Shown here piece by piece: positions 17,442 through 25,632 of a DNA stretch of 64,000 nucleotides. The position numbers were made by a program, and so were the translations under genes. The notes under the pieces were generated by a model that saw only the letters and a list, made by a program, of their open reading frames with translations, made no database searches and was not told where the DNA came from. Position 1 is the first letter of the stretch, and each line of letters starts with the position of its first letter. The stretch is from Frankia umida (GTDB lineage Bacteria > Actinomycetota > Actinomycetes > Frankiales > Frankiaceae), in assembly GCF_023242945.1 (NCBI RefSeq), contig NZ_JALKFT010000007.1, positions 206,345 through 270,344 of the forward strand, in the 5' to 3' direction.

Positions 17442-18215
17442 ATGACTGGGACGAGCTCGTCGAATCCGTCGGGTCCCACGGGAGCCGGCGCACCGCTGGT
17501 GACCGTCGACTTCTGGCGGGTCCCCCGCCGCCGGGTGGGGCATGCCGTGGCCCGGGTGGCCACCGACCGGGCGGCGCTGCGCCACATCAGCGGGCTACGG
17601 TTCGCCAAACTGCTGGGGACGGGCTCGGCGAACAGCCTGGGCATGCGTGGGGCCGACCCGCGGCAGTGGGCGATGCTGTCGGTCTGGGAGACCCGGTCGG
17701 CGGCGCGGTCGTTCGAACGCTCGGCGCCGATCCGGGCCTGGGCTGCCCTGGCCGAGGAACGCTGGCGTATCGATCTGCATCCTCTGTCGGCGCGGGGCCA
17801 GTGGTCGCGGCGGGAACCGTTCGGTGACCCGAGCACCGCGCACTGGCCCGCCGCGGCCGAGGACGCCCGGATCGCGGTGATCACCCGGGCCCGGCTCGCA
17901 GCCCGGCACACCCTGACCTTCCGCCGGGCCGTGCCGGCGGTGGTCGCCGACCTCGCCCAGGCCGAGGGGCTGCTGTTCTGCGCCGGGATCGGGGAGGCGC
18001 CGGTCGGTCTGACCGGGACGTTCAGCCTGTGGCACGACACCGCCTCGTTGCGCCGGTTCGCCTACGGCCGGCCGGCGCACGCCGAGGTCGTGCGGCGCAC
18101 CCCGGAGGTCGGCTGGTACAGCGAGCAGATGTTCGCCCGTTTCGCCGTGCTCGCCTCCCGCGGCACCCTCGGCGGACGTGATCCGCTGCTGCACCTGGCG
18201 CCGACCCCGGGTTGA
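17442..18215 (+). CDS. CrtA-like (spheroidene monooxygenase family) protein
   Basis: 257-aa protein matching the spheroidene monooxygenase family. Diagnostic stretches are LRFAKLLGTGSANSLGM, WAMLSVWE, HPLSARGQWSRREPF, AVITRARL, FRRAVPAV, LLFCAGIGEAPVG, GTFSLWHD and a C-terminal GWYSEQMFARFAVLAS. In purple bacteria CrtA inserts a keto group at C-2 of acyclic carotenoids using O2 and heme; homologues elsewhere may act on other substrates. The ATG at 17442 has an AGAGGAG ribosome site. It follows the SARP gene by 42 bp. Carotenoid genes occur 3.6 kb downstream, so an acyclic carotenoid substrate is plausible but unproven. A SARP-type box overlaps its stop codon. Confidence 0.8.
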   Translation: MTGTSSSNPSGPTGAGAPLVTVDFWRVPRRRVGHAVARVATDRAALRHISGLRFAKLLGTGSANSLGMRGADPRQWAMLSVWETRSAARSFERSAPIRAWAALAEERWRIDLHPLSARGQWSRREPFGDPSTAHWPAAAEDARIAVITRARLAARHTLTFRRAVPAVVADLAQAEGLLFCAGIGEAPVGLTGTFSLWHDTASLRRFAYGRPAHAEVVRRTPEVGWYSEQMFARFAVLASRGTLGGRDPLLHLAPTPG

Positions 18216-18228
18216 CGCTCCGTTGAAG
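18211..18228 (+). promoter_or_regulatory. SARP-type direct repeat (first copy before fusion gene)
   Basis: GTTGACG-CTCC-GTTGAAG: heptamer pair with 11-bp phasing, overlapping the stop codon of the CrtA-like gene. It shares the GTTGA core and geometry with the arrays at 13152 and 18272, and lies about 180 bp upstream of the fusion gene start. Confidence 0.55.
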
Positions 18229-18271
18229 ATCGGCGCCGCGGCTGCGTCGGACCGGCCGGTCTGCGGGCGTC

Positions 18272-18289
18272 GTTGACATCTCGTTGACG
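18272..18289 (+). promoter_or_regulatory. SARP-type direct repeat (second copy before fusion gene)
   Basis: GTTGACA-TCTC-GTTGACG: heptamer pair with 11-bp phasing, 61 bp downstream of the first copy and 120 bp upstream of the fusion gene ATG. Two boxes in one 190-bp gap strongly suggest SARP control of the fusion gene. A further half-site (GTTGACG-TCTC) overlaps its start codon at 18411. Confidence 0.6.
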
Positions 18290-18408
18290 CCGGTTCGGCA
18301 CGGTGGACGCATCCGACGGGCCACCGGGTCTGCGCCCCCCGCGTGCCGACGCGGCACCCCGCGGAGCCGACGCACGCGCCCCCGACGAACCGGGATGAAG
18401 TACATCGC

Positions 18409-20982
18409 ATGTTGACGTCTCGCGATCAGGCACCCCCAGCCGCATCCGACCGCCGACGGACCCTGATCTCCACGGCGCTCGGCCCCCGGGCGGCCGGCCG
18501 GCTTGCCGACACCGCGGCCGTGACGTTGCGCCCCGACCTCGCCGGCAGCCCGGCGGAGCTCGTCGAGGCACTGGTCACGCTGCGCCCACACACCCTCGTG
18601 GTCGGCGCGAACGCGGTCGATGCCACCGTGCTGACCCGCTGGGCCATGGCCGTCCGGCGCACCCACGACCGCCGGTCGCTGCTGCTGGTGCGCCGCGGCA
18701 CCTCACTGGCCGCCATCGATCTCGGCGTCGCCACCGAACTCGGTATCACCGTGCGTAACACCCCCGAGGTGAACGCCCGTCACGTCGCCCAGTTCGTCAT
18801 CGACCGGCTGTTCCCGGCGCCCCCCACCGCCCACGCCCCCACCGGCGCATCCGGGACGGCCGAGGCGGGCAGCGCGGCGGCGGACGGTGCGCGTCCGATC
18901 CTGGGGCTCGTCGGCGCCGGCAACATCAACGGACGGGTGGCCAGAGCGGCCGTCGCCCGGGGCCACCGGCTGGTGGTGTGCGCGCCGTCGCTGGTGGCGG
19001 ACCGGTCGGCCGCCGCCGTCTGGGCCGGCCGGCACCGGTTGCCCCTGGACCGAATCCAGGTGGCGGCCCGCGCCGAGGAGGTGCTCGAGGCGGCGAACGC
19101 CGTCAGTGTCGCGGTGCCACTGACCAGTTCCGGCCGGTGGGCGAGCGTCGACCTGCTGGACGCGGCCCGCCTTCGGACGTTCGGCGGCGACCGGCTGGTC
19201 TGCGTCAGCGAACCCGAGATCTGGACGGCGCAGGCCCTGCTCGATGCCTACGACCGGCGCGATCTCACCGTCGTGCTGGACAACGCCCCCCGCCTGCTCG
19301 TCGGCGTGCGCACCCTGCTCGCGAGCCGGATCCAGGCGGACGGCGGGGTGACACGCCCCGGGTTCACCCTGTGCTCCGCGGCGATGCGCGCCCCGGCCTG
19401 CGAGGCCGATCTGGACCAGGCCGTCCTCACCGCCCTCGGCCGAGCGGATCTGGACGATCTCACCGGGACCGAGCTGTTCCCACCCCCGGCCGCCACCGAT
19501 GCCATCCTCACCGCCCGCGGCGCCACCAGCGTTGCCGCCACCGGCGTTGACCGCGTCAACGTTGAGGGCGGCAGCCCTGACATCGGCGCCGGCGCCGGTG
19601 CGGTGGACGGGCCGCAGGTGGTGGTGCTCGGCGGGGGGATCGTCGGCCTGACCACCGCCCTGCTGCTGCACGCCCAGGGACATCGACGGATTCTGCTGCT
19701 GGACGCCGCCCCCGCGGACCGCGCCGACCACGCCGAGCAGGGCACGACGTTCGGTGGGGCGAACGCCCGCCACCTGTCCGCGACCGAATCCCTGCCGCAG
19801 GCGGACCTCGGCCGCATCGACGTGCTCACCCGCTCCCCCGCCGCGGGTGGCTGGGCGCTGCGGGACCCCGCCACCCTGGATCCGGTCGAGGCGGCCTGGG
19901 CGCGGGCGTTCGCCGACCGCGCCGACCAGCCCGGTCTGCACGCCGCCACCGAGGACCTGGTGATCGCCCTGAACCGCCTCGGTCTGCGCGGCTGGTCGCA
20001 TCTGTTCACCGGGGTCGAGGCGACCTGGCTGACGGGACTGCGCCAGGACAGCCGGCTCACCCGGGTCTACCTGGGCGGCGCCGACCTCGACGCCGGCGAG
20101 CAGCTGCAACGACGGGCCGGCGGCGATGTCACGCGGCTGTCCGACGAGGTGCTCCGGCGGGACTGGCCGGGGCTGGGCCGCACGATCCCGTTGCCCGGTG
20201 GGCCGCGCACCGTCGCGGGGGCGGTCGAGGTGGACGGCTACGCCGTCAACATTCATGATCTTGCCGGACGGCTGCTCCGACACCTCGTCGGTCTTGGTGT
20301 CGAGGTGCGGGCGGACAGCCAGGTGGACAGCCTCGAGGCGACCGGGAACGCGGTGCTGCTGCGGCTGGCGGCGGGCCGGCTGGTGCGGGCGGGCCAGGTC
20401 GTCGTCACCGTGGGTGGCCGTGAGCTGGTCCGCCTGTGCGGATCGGACTGGCCGGGCGCCGGCGCCGTCAGCCAGATGCTGGGGGTGTCGCTGACCCTGC
20501 CGAACCCGGGGCTGCACCGACCCGTGAAGATCCACGCCGGTGATCCGCTCGGTGTGATGAACGTGACGCTCTGCCCCGACGGGACGCTCATCCACGTCAG
20601 CGCCGGCTTCGGCTACCTGGGGCTGACCGCCCGCGACGCCGCCGCGGCGGCCGACGGCCTCGCCGAACTCCAGGAGAGCACCCTCGCGGCGGTGGGCGGT
20701 CTGTTCCCCGACCTGCACCGCGACGACGTCCGCGACATCCGGATCTGCACCCGTCCCGCTACCCCGGACGGGCTACCCCTGGTCACCGCCCTTCCTGGCC
20801 ATGACGGTCGGGTGGTGATCGCCGCGGGCACCAACGCCGGCGGCGCCGTGCAGGCACCAGCCATCGCGATGTTGGCCGCTGACCTGCTCCAGGGCACCGC
20901 ACGCTGCGCGGGACTGGCCATGGCGGGCGACCGGATCGGCCTGCCCTCCATCCGGGAGAAAGCGCCCTGCGCGGCAGAGTGA
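18409..20982 (+). CDS. Fusion: 2-hydroxyacid-dehydrogenase-like NAD module + DadA-like FAD oxidoreductase
   Basis: 857-aa two-domain protein. Residues 30-370 resemble the D-3-phosphoglycerate dehydrogenase family: a TPEVNARHVAQFVIDRL segment (family: NaPxxNsxsvAE) and a Rossmann motif GLVGAGNINGRVARAAVARG near 166. The family's catalytic Arg position ('NxaRG') reads VCVSEPEIW and the catalytic Glu region reads VLDNAPR, so dehydrogenase chemistry may be lost. Residues 400-857 are a D-amino-acid dehydrogenase/oxidase-type flavoprotein: VVVLGGGIVGLTTALLLHAQG at the start and TPDGLPLVTALPGHDGRVVIAAG near the end. The ATG at 18409 is chosen with a GGGATGAAG site upstream; a GTG at 18343 would add 22 non-conserved residues. 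Two SARP-type boxes precede it. Confidence 0.8.
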   Translation: MLTSRDQAPPAASDRRRTLISTALGPRAAGRLADTAAVTLRPDLAGSPAELVEALVTLRPHTLVVGANAVDATVLTRWAMAVRRTHDRRSLLLVRRGTSLAAIDLGVATELGITVRNTPEVNARHVAQFVIDRLFPAPPTAHAPTGASGTAEAGSAAADGARPILGLVGAGNINGRVARAAVARGHRLVVCAPSLVADRSAAAVWAGRHRLPLDRIQVAARAEEVLEAANAVSVAVPLTSSGRWASVDLLDAARLRTFGGDRLVCVSEPEIWTAQALLDAYDRRDLTVVLDNAPRLLVGVRTLLASRIQADGGVTRPGFTLCSAAMRAPACEADLDQAVLTALGRADLDDLTGTELFPPPAATDAILTARGATSVAATGVDRVNVEGGSPDIGAGAGAVDGPQVVVLGGGIVGLTTALLLHAQGHRRILLLDAAPADRADHAEQGTTFGGANARHLSATESLPQADLGRIDVLTRSPAAGGWALRDPATLDPVEAAWARAFADRADQPGLHAATEDLVIALNRLGLRGWSHLFTGVEATWLTGLRQDSRLTRVYLGGADLDAGEQLQRRAGGDVTRLSDEVLRRDWPGLGRTIPLPGGPRTVAGAVEVDGYAVNIHDLAGRLLRHLVGLGVEVRADSQVDSLEATGNAVLLRLAAGRLVRAGQVVVTVGGRELVRLCGSDWPGAGAVSQMLGVSLTLPNPGLHRPVKIHAGDPLGVMNVTLCPDGTLIHVSAGFGYLGLTARDAAAAADGLAELQESTLAAVGGLFPDLHRDDVRDIRICTRPATPDGLPLVTALPGHDGRVVIAAGTNAGGAVQAPAIAMLAADLLQGTARCAGLAMAGDRIGLPSIREKAPCAAE

Positions 20983-21155
20983 CGACGTTACGTAGCAGGC
21001 GCTCCCGTCGGCCGGCGCCCTCGGCGATGGCCGCGTTATCGTCAGGCGATGTGAGGATGCGCCCTGGCCCGCTGGCCCGCCGGTACCGCCCTGCGGGCCT
21101 GTTCGGTGCCGGGCTGTGCGAGCAGGCCGCAGGGGGCGGACAGGAGGCGACGCCG

Positions 21156-21863
21156 GTGACCGACGTGGACATCAGCGTGGTCCGGTGGTCGTCGAGTCGT
21201 ATGCGGGCCCGACTGGACGACGTCATCGGGGTGTACAAGGCGGCTTTCCTCGACCTGCACGAACCCGACCCCGTCCGGGCCGCCCGCGACCGCGCCCACC
21301 ACGCGCGCCGCCACTTCGACCGTCCTGACCTGCGCGCCGTCGCCGCCGTCACCTCCGATGACACCCTCGTCGGCATCACCTACGCGTTGCCCGGCCTGCC
21401 CGGCCAGTGGTGGCACGACGTCGTCGTCGACGCGCTCACCGCCATCTCCCCGGGTTCGGCCCGGCACTGGTTGGACGACGTCCTCGAGGTCGTCGAACTG
21501 CACGTGCTGCCCGCCTACCAGGGCCACACCCTGGGCCGTCAGCTGCTGCGCGAACTGCTGCGCGACGCGCCGCAGCGCACCGCGGCGCTGTCCGCCCTCG
21601 AACCGCACGGCAGCCGCGCCCGCCGGCTCTACGACAGCGAGGGCTTCGTCCCGCTGCTCAGCGACTTCCAGTTCCCCGGCACCGTCACCCCCTACGCCGT
21701 GCTCGGCAAGGAACTGGCCGGCCCCGTCCCGGAACCCGCCCCGCACAGCACCGTCACGCACAGCAGCGTCACGCAGGGCAGCGTCAGCCAGAGCGCGACC
21801 GCGCGGGGCGCTGCCGGCGACGGGCATGCGCCGGGCACCGGCAGACCGGCGCCCGTCCGCTGA
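21156..21863 (+). CDS. GNAT-family acetyltransferase
   Basis: 235-aa GNAT protein. The acetyl-CoA-binding motif A is ELHVLPAYQGHTLGRQLLRELL around residues 118-140, and the C-terminal motif is GSRARRLYDSEGFVPLL. A Ser/Thr-rich tail with imperfect 'HSxVTQxSVSQS' repeats follows from about residue 200. The GTG at 21156 (VTDVDISVVRW) has a GGAGG ribosome site 8 bases upstream; the longer in-frame extension looks non-coding. Its stop overlaps the cruF start by one base, tying it to the carotenoid genes. The substrate is unknown; modification of a pigment sugar or simple co-transcription are both possible. Confidence 0.8.
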   Translation: MTDVDISVVRWSSSRMRARLDDVIGVYKAAFLDLHEPDPVRAARDRAHHARRHFDRPDLRAVAAVTSDDTLVGITYALPGLPGQWWHDVVVDALTAISPGSARHWLDDVLEVVELHVLPAYQGHTLGRQLLRELLRDAPQRTAALSALEPHGSRARRLYDSEGFVPLLSDFQFPGTVTPYAVLGKELAGPVPEPAPHSTVTHSSVTQGSVSQSATARGAAGDGHAPGTGRPAPVR

Positions 21864-22684
21864 TGTCCGCCCGCCCGGTGTCCCTGACACCCCGGGCGCC
21901 CCACCTGCTGGCCGCGGCCACGATCCTGGCGCAGATCGCCTACCCGCTGATGCCGGACCACGCGCTGGACGCCCTCACGATCATCGTGGTGGTGCTCTTC
22001 TTCCTCACCAGCACCACCCACGCGGCCGTCACCCGCGGGCTGGCCTGGACCGCCGGCTACGTGGTCATCGCCGTCGGCGGCGGGCTGGGGGTGGAGCTGC
22101 TCGGAGTCCACACCGGCATCCCCTTCGGCCACTACACCTACGGGACGTCACTGGGCCCGCGGGTGTTCGGTGTCACCGCGGTGATACCGCTGGCCTGGGC
22201 GATGATGGCCTACCCCACCTACGTCCTGGTCCGACGTCACCGGCGGACCCCCGACCGGGCCGCCCTGCTGGGCGGCCTGGTCCTCGCCACCTGGGATCTC
22301 TTCCTCGACCCGCAGATGGTCGAGGCCGGCCACTGGACCTGGGCGGCCGCAGGGGGACCGGCCCTCAACGGCATCCCGATCTCGAACTTCCTCGGCTGGC
22401 TGCTGGCCGGCACGGTCATGATCGGCGCCCTGCTCGCCCTGCCCGACCGCACACCTGAGCCCGAGCCCACGTCCGCGCGCGCATCCGCGTCCGAGGGTGT
22501 TCCACTGGTGATGCTCTGCTGGACGTATCTGTCCTCGGTGCTGGCGAACCTCACGTTCTTCGGCCGTCCGGGAGTCGCGGCGATCGGCGGGATCGCCATG
22601 GGCGCGACCCTTGTGCTCGCGCTGCGCCGCTGGCGCAGCGATGTCCCGGCCCGCGACCCGGCCGGTCCGCGAGCGCGCCGGTGA
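21863..22684 (+). CDS. cruF: CruF-type carotenoid 1',2'-hydratase
   Basis: 273-aa polytopic membrane protein of the carotenoid biosynthesis DUF422/CruF family. About seven hydrophobic segments are seen, with the family-typical stretches GIPFGHYTYGTSLGP, VIPLAWAMMAYPTYVL, ATWDLFLDPQMVEAGHWTW and IPISNFLGWLLAG. CruF hydrates the terminal psi-end double bond of acyclic or monocyclic carotenoids to give a 1'-hydroxyl, which is then glycosylated. It starts within the GNAT stop (TGATG) and its own stop overlaps the glycosyltransferase start (GTGA). The Asp-containing WDLFLDPQM segment is the likely catalytic region by family conservation. Confidence 0.88.
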   Translation: MSARPVSLTPRAPHLLAAATILAQIAYPLMPDHALDALTIIVVVLFFLTSTTHAAVTRGLAWTAGYVVIAVGGGLGVELLGVHTGIPFGHYTYGTSLGPRVFGVTAVIPLAWAMMAYPTYVLVRRHRRTPDRAALLGGLVLATWDLFLDPQMVEAGHWTWAAAGGPALNGIPISNFLGWLLAGTVMIGALLALPDRTPEPEPTSARASASEGVPLVMLCWTYLSSVLANLTFFGRPGVAAIGGIAMGATLVLALRRWRSDVPARDPAGPRARR

Positions 22685-24003
22685 AGCGCCCGCGCTCCCC
22701 GGCGACACCGTCGCCGCCGGACAGCCGGTCGGCGGCCCCTCGGTTCGCGGCCACACGGTTCGCGGCCACACGGTTCGCGGCCACACGGTTCGCGGCCACA
22801 CGGTTCGCGGCCACACGGTCGGCGACCACGTGGTCGGCAGCCGCCTGGTCGGCGGTCGTGCGGTCGGCGGCGGTCGCCTCGGTGTGCGTCGCGGTGCACA
22901 CGGCCTGCAACGCGCGGCTGCTGCGGGTCGCCCCACCAGCCACGACCGTCCCCGAGGGTGTTTCGGTGATCCTGCCGGTCCGCGACGAGGCCGGCCGCCT
23001 CGACGACTGTCTCGCGGCCCTGCTCGCCGCCACCCACCTGCCCCGGCTGGAGATCCTCGTCTACGACGACGAGTCCACCGACGGCACCGACCGGCTGCTC
23101 GCCGCCTGGGCGGACCGCGACCCACGCGTCGTCGCCCTGCGTGGCGGCGCGCCGCCGGCCGGCTGGCTCGGCAAACCGCATGCCTGCGCGCGGGCCGCCG
23201 CGCTCGCCCGTGGCAGCGCGCTCGTCTTCGTGGACGCCGACGTGACGCTGGCGCCGGACGGGCTGGCCCGGGCCGTCCTGCTGCTGCGCGCCACCGGACT
23301 CGACCTGATCTCGCCGTATCCGCGTCAGGCGGCCGGTGGGATCGCCGAACGGCTCGTCCAGCCGTTGCTGTCCTGGCTGTGGCTCGCGCTGCTGCCGCTG
23401 CGGATCGCCGAGCGAAGCCCGCGCCCGTCGTTGTCCGCGGCCGGCGGACAGTTCCTGTGCGTCGACGCGGCCGCCTACCGGCGGGCCGGCGGGCACGCCG
23501 CCGTGCGCGACCAGATCATCGAGGACGTCGCCCTGCTGCGCGCCGTCAAGCGGGCCGGCGGACGGGGCGTCGTCACCGACGGCACGCCGCTGGCCGACAA
23601 CCGGATGTACACCGACTGGCTGTCCCTGCGCGACGGCTACGCCAAGTCGCTGGCCGCCGCCGGTGGCAGCCCGGCGGCCAGCGCCGCCCAGGTCGGCCTG
23701 CTGGGCTGGCTGTACGTGTTGCCGGCGCTCGCCGCCCTGCGCGGACGCCCCGCCGGTGTCCTCGGCTACCTCGCCGGCGTCACCAGCCGGACGATCGCCG
23801 CCCGCCGCACCGGCGGCCGGGTCTGGCCCGATCCGCTCGCCCACCCGGTCTCGATCGGCCTGCTCGGCTACCTCACCACGGTGTCCTGGTGGCGTCGCCG
23901 CCGCGGCCAGGCCACCTGGAAGGGCCGCCCGGTCACCGCGTCCACCGATCGGTGGATGGGCGGGGTCCACCCGATGGAGCACCCGGAGCAGCCGCCCGGG
24001 TGA
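22681..24003 (+). CDS. cruG: CruG-like family 2 glycosyltransferase
   Basis: 440-aa membrane GT2. The N-terminal 60 residues contain a pentapeptide repeat (R-F-A-A-T, five exact copies plus variants) leading into a membrane segment WSAVVRSAAVASVCVAVHTAC. The GT-A core has VSVILPVRDEAGRLDDCL, the DDESTDGTD donor-binding loop, VFVDADV (DxD-like) and a C-terminal QIIEDVALLRAVKRAGG acceptor-base region. Two further membrane segments lie near residues 220-240 and 335-360. By position directly after cruF it probably transfers a sugar to the 1'-hydroxyl of the carotenoid. The GTG overlaps the cruF stop. The repeat-bearing N-terminus is not a feature I know from CruG. Confidence 0.8.
   Translation: MKRPRSPATPSPPDSRSAAPRFAATRFAATRFAATRFAATRFAATRSATTWSAAAWSAVVRSAAVASVCVAVHTACNARLLRVAPPATTVPEGVSVILPVRDEAGRLDDCLAALLAATHLPRLEILVYDDESTDGTDRLLAAWADRDPRVVALRGGAPPAGWLGKPHACARAAALARGSALVFVDADVTLAPDGLARAVLLLRATGLDLISPYPRQAAGGIAERLVQPLLSWLWLALLPLRIAERSPRPSLSAAGGQFLCVDAAAYRRAGGHAAVRDQIIEDVALLRAVKRAGGRGVVTDGTPLADNRMYTDWLSLRDGYAKSLAAAGGSPAASAAQVGLLGWLYVLPALAALRGRPAGVLGYLAGVTSRTIAARRTGGRVWPDPLAHPVSIGLLGYLTTVSWWRRRRGQATWKGRPVTASTDRWMGGVHPMEHPEQPPG
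22741..22815 (+). repeat. 15-bp in-frame minisatellite (five perfect copies) in glycosyltransferase gene
   Basis: CGGTTCGCGGCCACA occurs five times head-to-tail without mismatch, encoding RFAAT five times. Degenerate units of the same 15-bp period flank it (22726-22740 and 22816-22875). Copy number could vary by slippage without breaking the frame. Confidence 0.95.
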
Positions 24004-24094
24004 GGTGGGAATCCGCGATCCCGCGGGACCGTCCGCATCGCGGGTCGTCCAGCCCGGGCCGTGCGGGTCGGAGCCGGGTCGTAGAGTCGGCTCC

Positions 24095-25597
24095 GTGGCC
24101 CAGGTGGTGGTGATCGGTGCCGGTGTGGGCGGGCTGGCGGCGGCGGCCAGGCTGGCGGCGGCCGGGCATGAGGTCACCGTCTGCGAGCAGAATCCGGCGG
24201 TGGGCGGCAAGCTCGGGTGGTACGAGCGCGACGGCTACGGCTTCGACACCGGCCCGTCCCTGCTGACCATGCCGCACGTGTTCGAGGATCTGTTCGCCGC
24301 GACCGGCGGCCCCCCCGGCCAGGACGAACTCGAGTTGCGTCGGCTCGATCCGATCGCCGCCTACCGGTTCGCCGACGGCACCGTCCTGGCCGCACACGCC
24401 GACGAGGAGGCGTTCCTCGCCGAACTCGACGCCCGGCTCGGCGCACCGGCCGGCGCGGACTGGCGGCGCCTGGCCGCGCGGGCCGCGCGTGTCTTCGACG
24501 CGGCCGAACGGCCGTTCCTGGCCAGTCCGGTGCGGGCGGCCGGGCTTGGCCGGCTGGCCTGGGCGGCACCCGGGGACATCCCGGCGGTCGCGCCCTGGCG
24601 CAGCCTGCGCGGGCTCGGCCAGTCGATGGTGCGGGACCCGCGGCTGCGTCTGATGCTGGACCGTTACGCCACCTACTCCGGGTCCGACCCACGGCGGGCA
24701 CCCGCGGCGCTGGTGTCGGTCCTGCACGCCGAACGCCGGTTCGGCGGTTGGTATGTGCCGGGTGGGCTGCGCCGGCTCGGTGCGGCGATCGACGCGCGGG
24801 CGCGCCGCTGCGGGGCCCGGGTCCTGACCGGCACCCGGGTGCGTGCGGTGACGTGCACGCCGGGCGGGCGGGTCGACGGTGTCCGCCTCGCCGACGGCAT
24901 CCGGCTGCCCGCGGACGTCGTCGTCGCGAACGTCGACGCGGCGGCGCTGTACGGCGGGATGCTGCCGTCGGGGCTCGGCCGGGCCGGGCGCCGTCAGGTG
25001 CGGCGGGCGAACCGGTCGATGTCGGGGTTCGTGCTGCTGCTCGCCCTCACCAGGCGGCCACCCGGCTCCACCCGCCCGCTCGCGCACCACACGGTGACGT
25101 TCCCGGCGGACTACGACGCCGAGTTCGACGCGGTGTTCACCGGACAGCTACCCACCGACCCGGCGATCTACCTGCACACCCCGGACGACCCGGCCTGCGC
25201 CCCACCGGACGGCGAGGCCTGGTTCGTCCTGGTCAACGCCGCGCCGCACCTGCCCTCGGCGGGTGAGGCCGGGCTGGACTGGGATCGGCCGGGGCTCGCC
25301 GACGGCTACGCGCGCCATGTGCTGGACCTGCTGGCGGCCCGCGGGTTCGACGTGCGGGACCGGCTGCGCTGGTACGAGACGATCACCCCGGCCGATCTCG
25401 AGCGGCGCACGGGGGCACCCGGCGGGGCGATCTACGGGACGGCCTCGCACGGTGCGCGTTCGGCGTTCCTGCGCCCGCCGAACGCGACCGCCGTCAGGGG
25501 CCTGTTCCACGTCGGCGGCTCGGCGCATCCCGGTGGCGGCCTGCCGCTGGTGGTGCTGTCGGCGGCGATCGTCGCCGACCTCGTCGGCCCCGCCTAG
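24095..25597 (+). CDS. Phytoene-desaturase-family oxidoreductase (CrtD/CrtI-like)
   Basis: 500-aa FAD-dependent amine-oxidase-fold enzyme of the CrtI family. The dinucleotide motif is VVVIGAGVGGLAAAARLAAAG at residues 4-24, followed by GGKLGWYERDGYGFDTGPSLLTMP and the C-terminal bacterial phytoene-dehydrogenase signature HVGGSAHPGGGLPLVVLSA. The GTG at 24095 opens directly on the FAD motif. Its place after cruF and cruG suggests a CrtD-like C-3',4'-desaturase acting on hydroxylated or acyclic ends, distinct from the true crtI at 30.8 kb; the assignment between CrtD, CrtN or a ketolase is inference. A strong hairpin terminator overlaps its 3' end. Confidence 0.82.
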   Translation: MAQVVVIGAGVGGLAAAARLAAAGHEVTVCEQNPAVGGKLGWYERDGYGFDTGPSLLTMPHVFEDLFAATGGPPGQDELELRRLDPIAAYRFADGTVLAAHADEEAFLAELDARLGAPAGADWRRLAARAARVFDAAERPFLASPVRAAGLGRLAWAAPGDIPAVAPWRSLRGLGQSMVRDPRLRLMLDRYATYSGSDPRRAPAALVSVLHAERRFGGWYVPGGLRRLGAAIDARARRCGARVLTGTRVRAVTCTPGGRVDGVRLADGIRLPADVVVANVDAAALYGGMLPSGLGRAGRRQVRRANRSMSGFVLLLALTRRPPGSTRPLAHHTVTFPADYDAEFDAVFTGQLPTDPAIYLHTPDDPACAPPDGEAWFVLVNAAPHLPSAGEAGLDWDRPGLADGYARHVLDLLAARGFDVRDRLRWYETITPADLERRTGAPGGAIYGTASHGARSAFLRPPNATAVRGLFHVGGSAHPGGGLPLVVLSAAIVADLVGPA

Positions 25598-25618
25598 AAC
25601 ATCCGGCGGGGCCGACGA
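25581..25618. terminator. Bidirectional stem-loop terminator
   Basis: Perfect 14-bp inverted repeat TCGTCGGCCCCGCC / GGCGGGGCCGACGA with a 10-nt loop containing the stop codon of the desaturase gene. It lies between two convergent genes and could serve both. No clear U-tract, as is common in high-GC actinobacteria. Confidence 0.85.
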
Positions 25619-25632
25619 GACCCGGTGCGGTG

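Noticed and set aside
22741..22815. Mobile element or recombination site
   Set aside because: The array is a short in-frame tandem repeat within a coding gene with no transposase or inverted ends.
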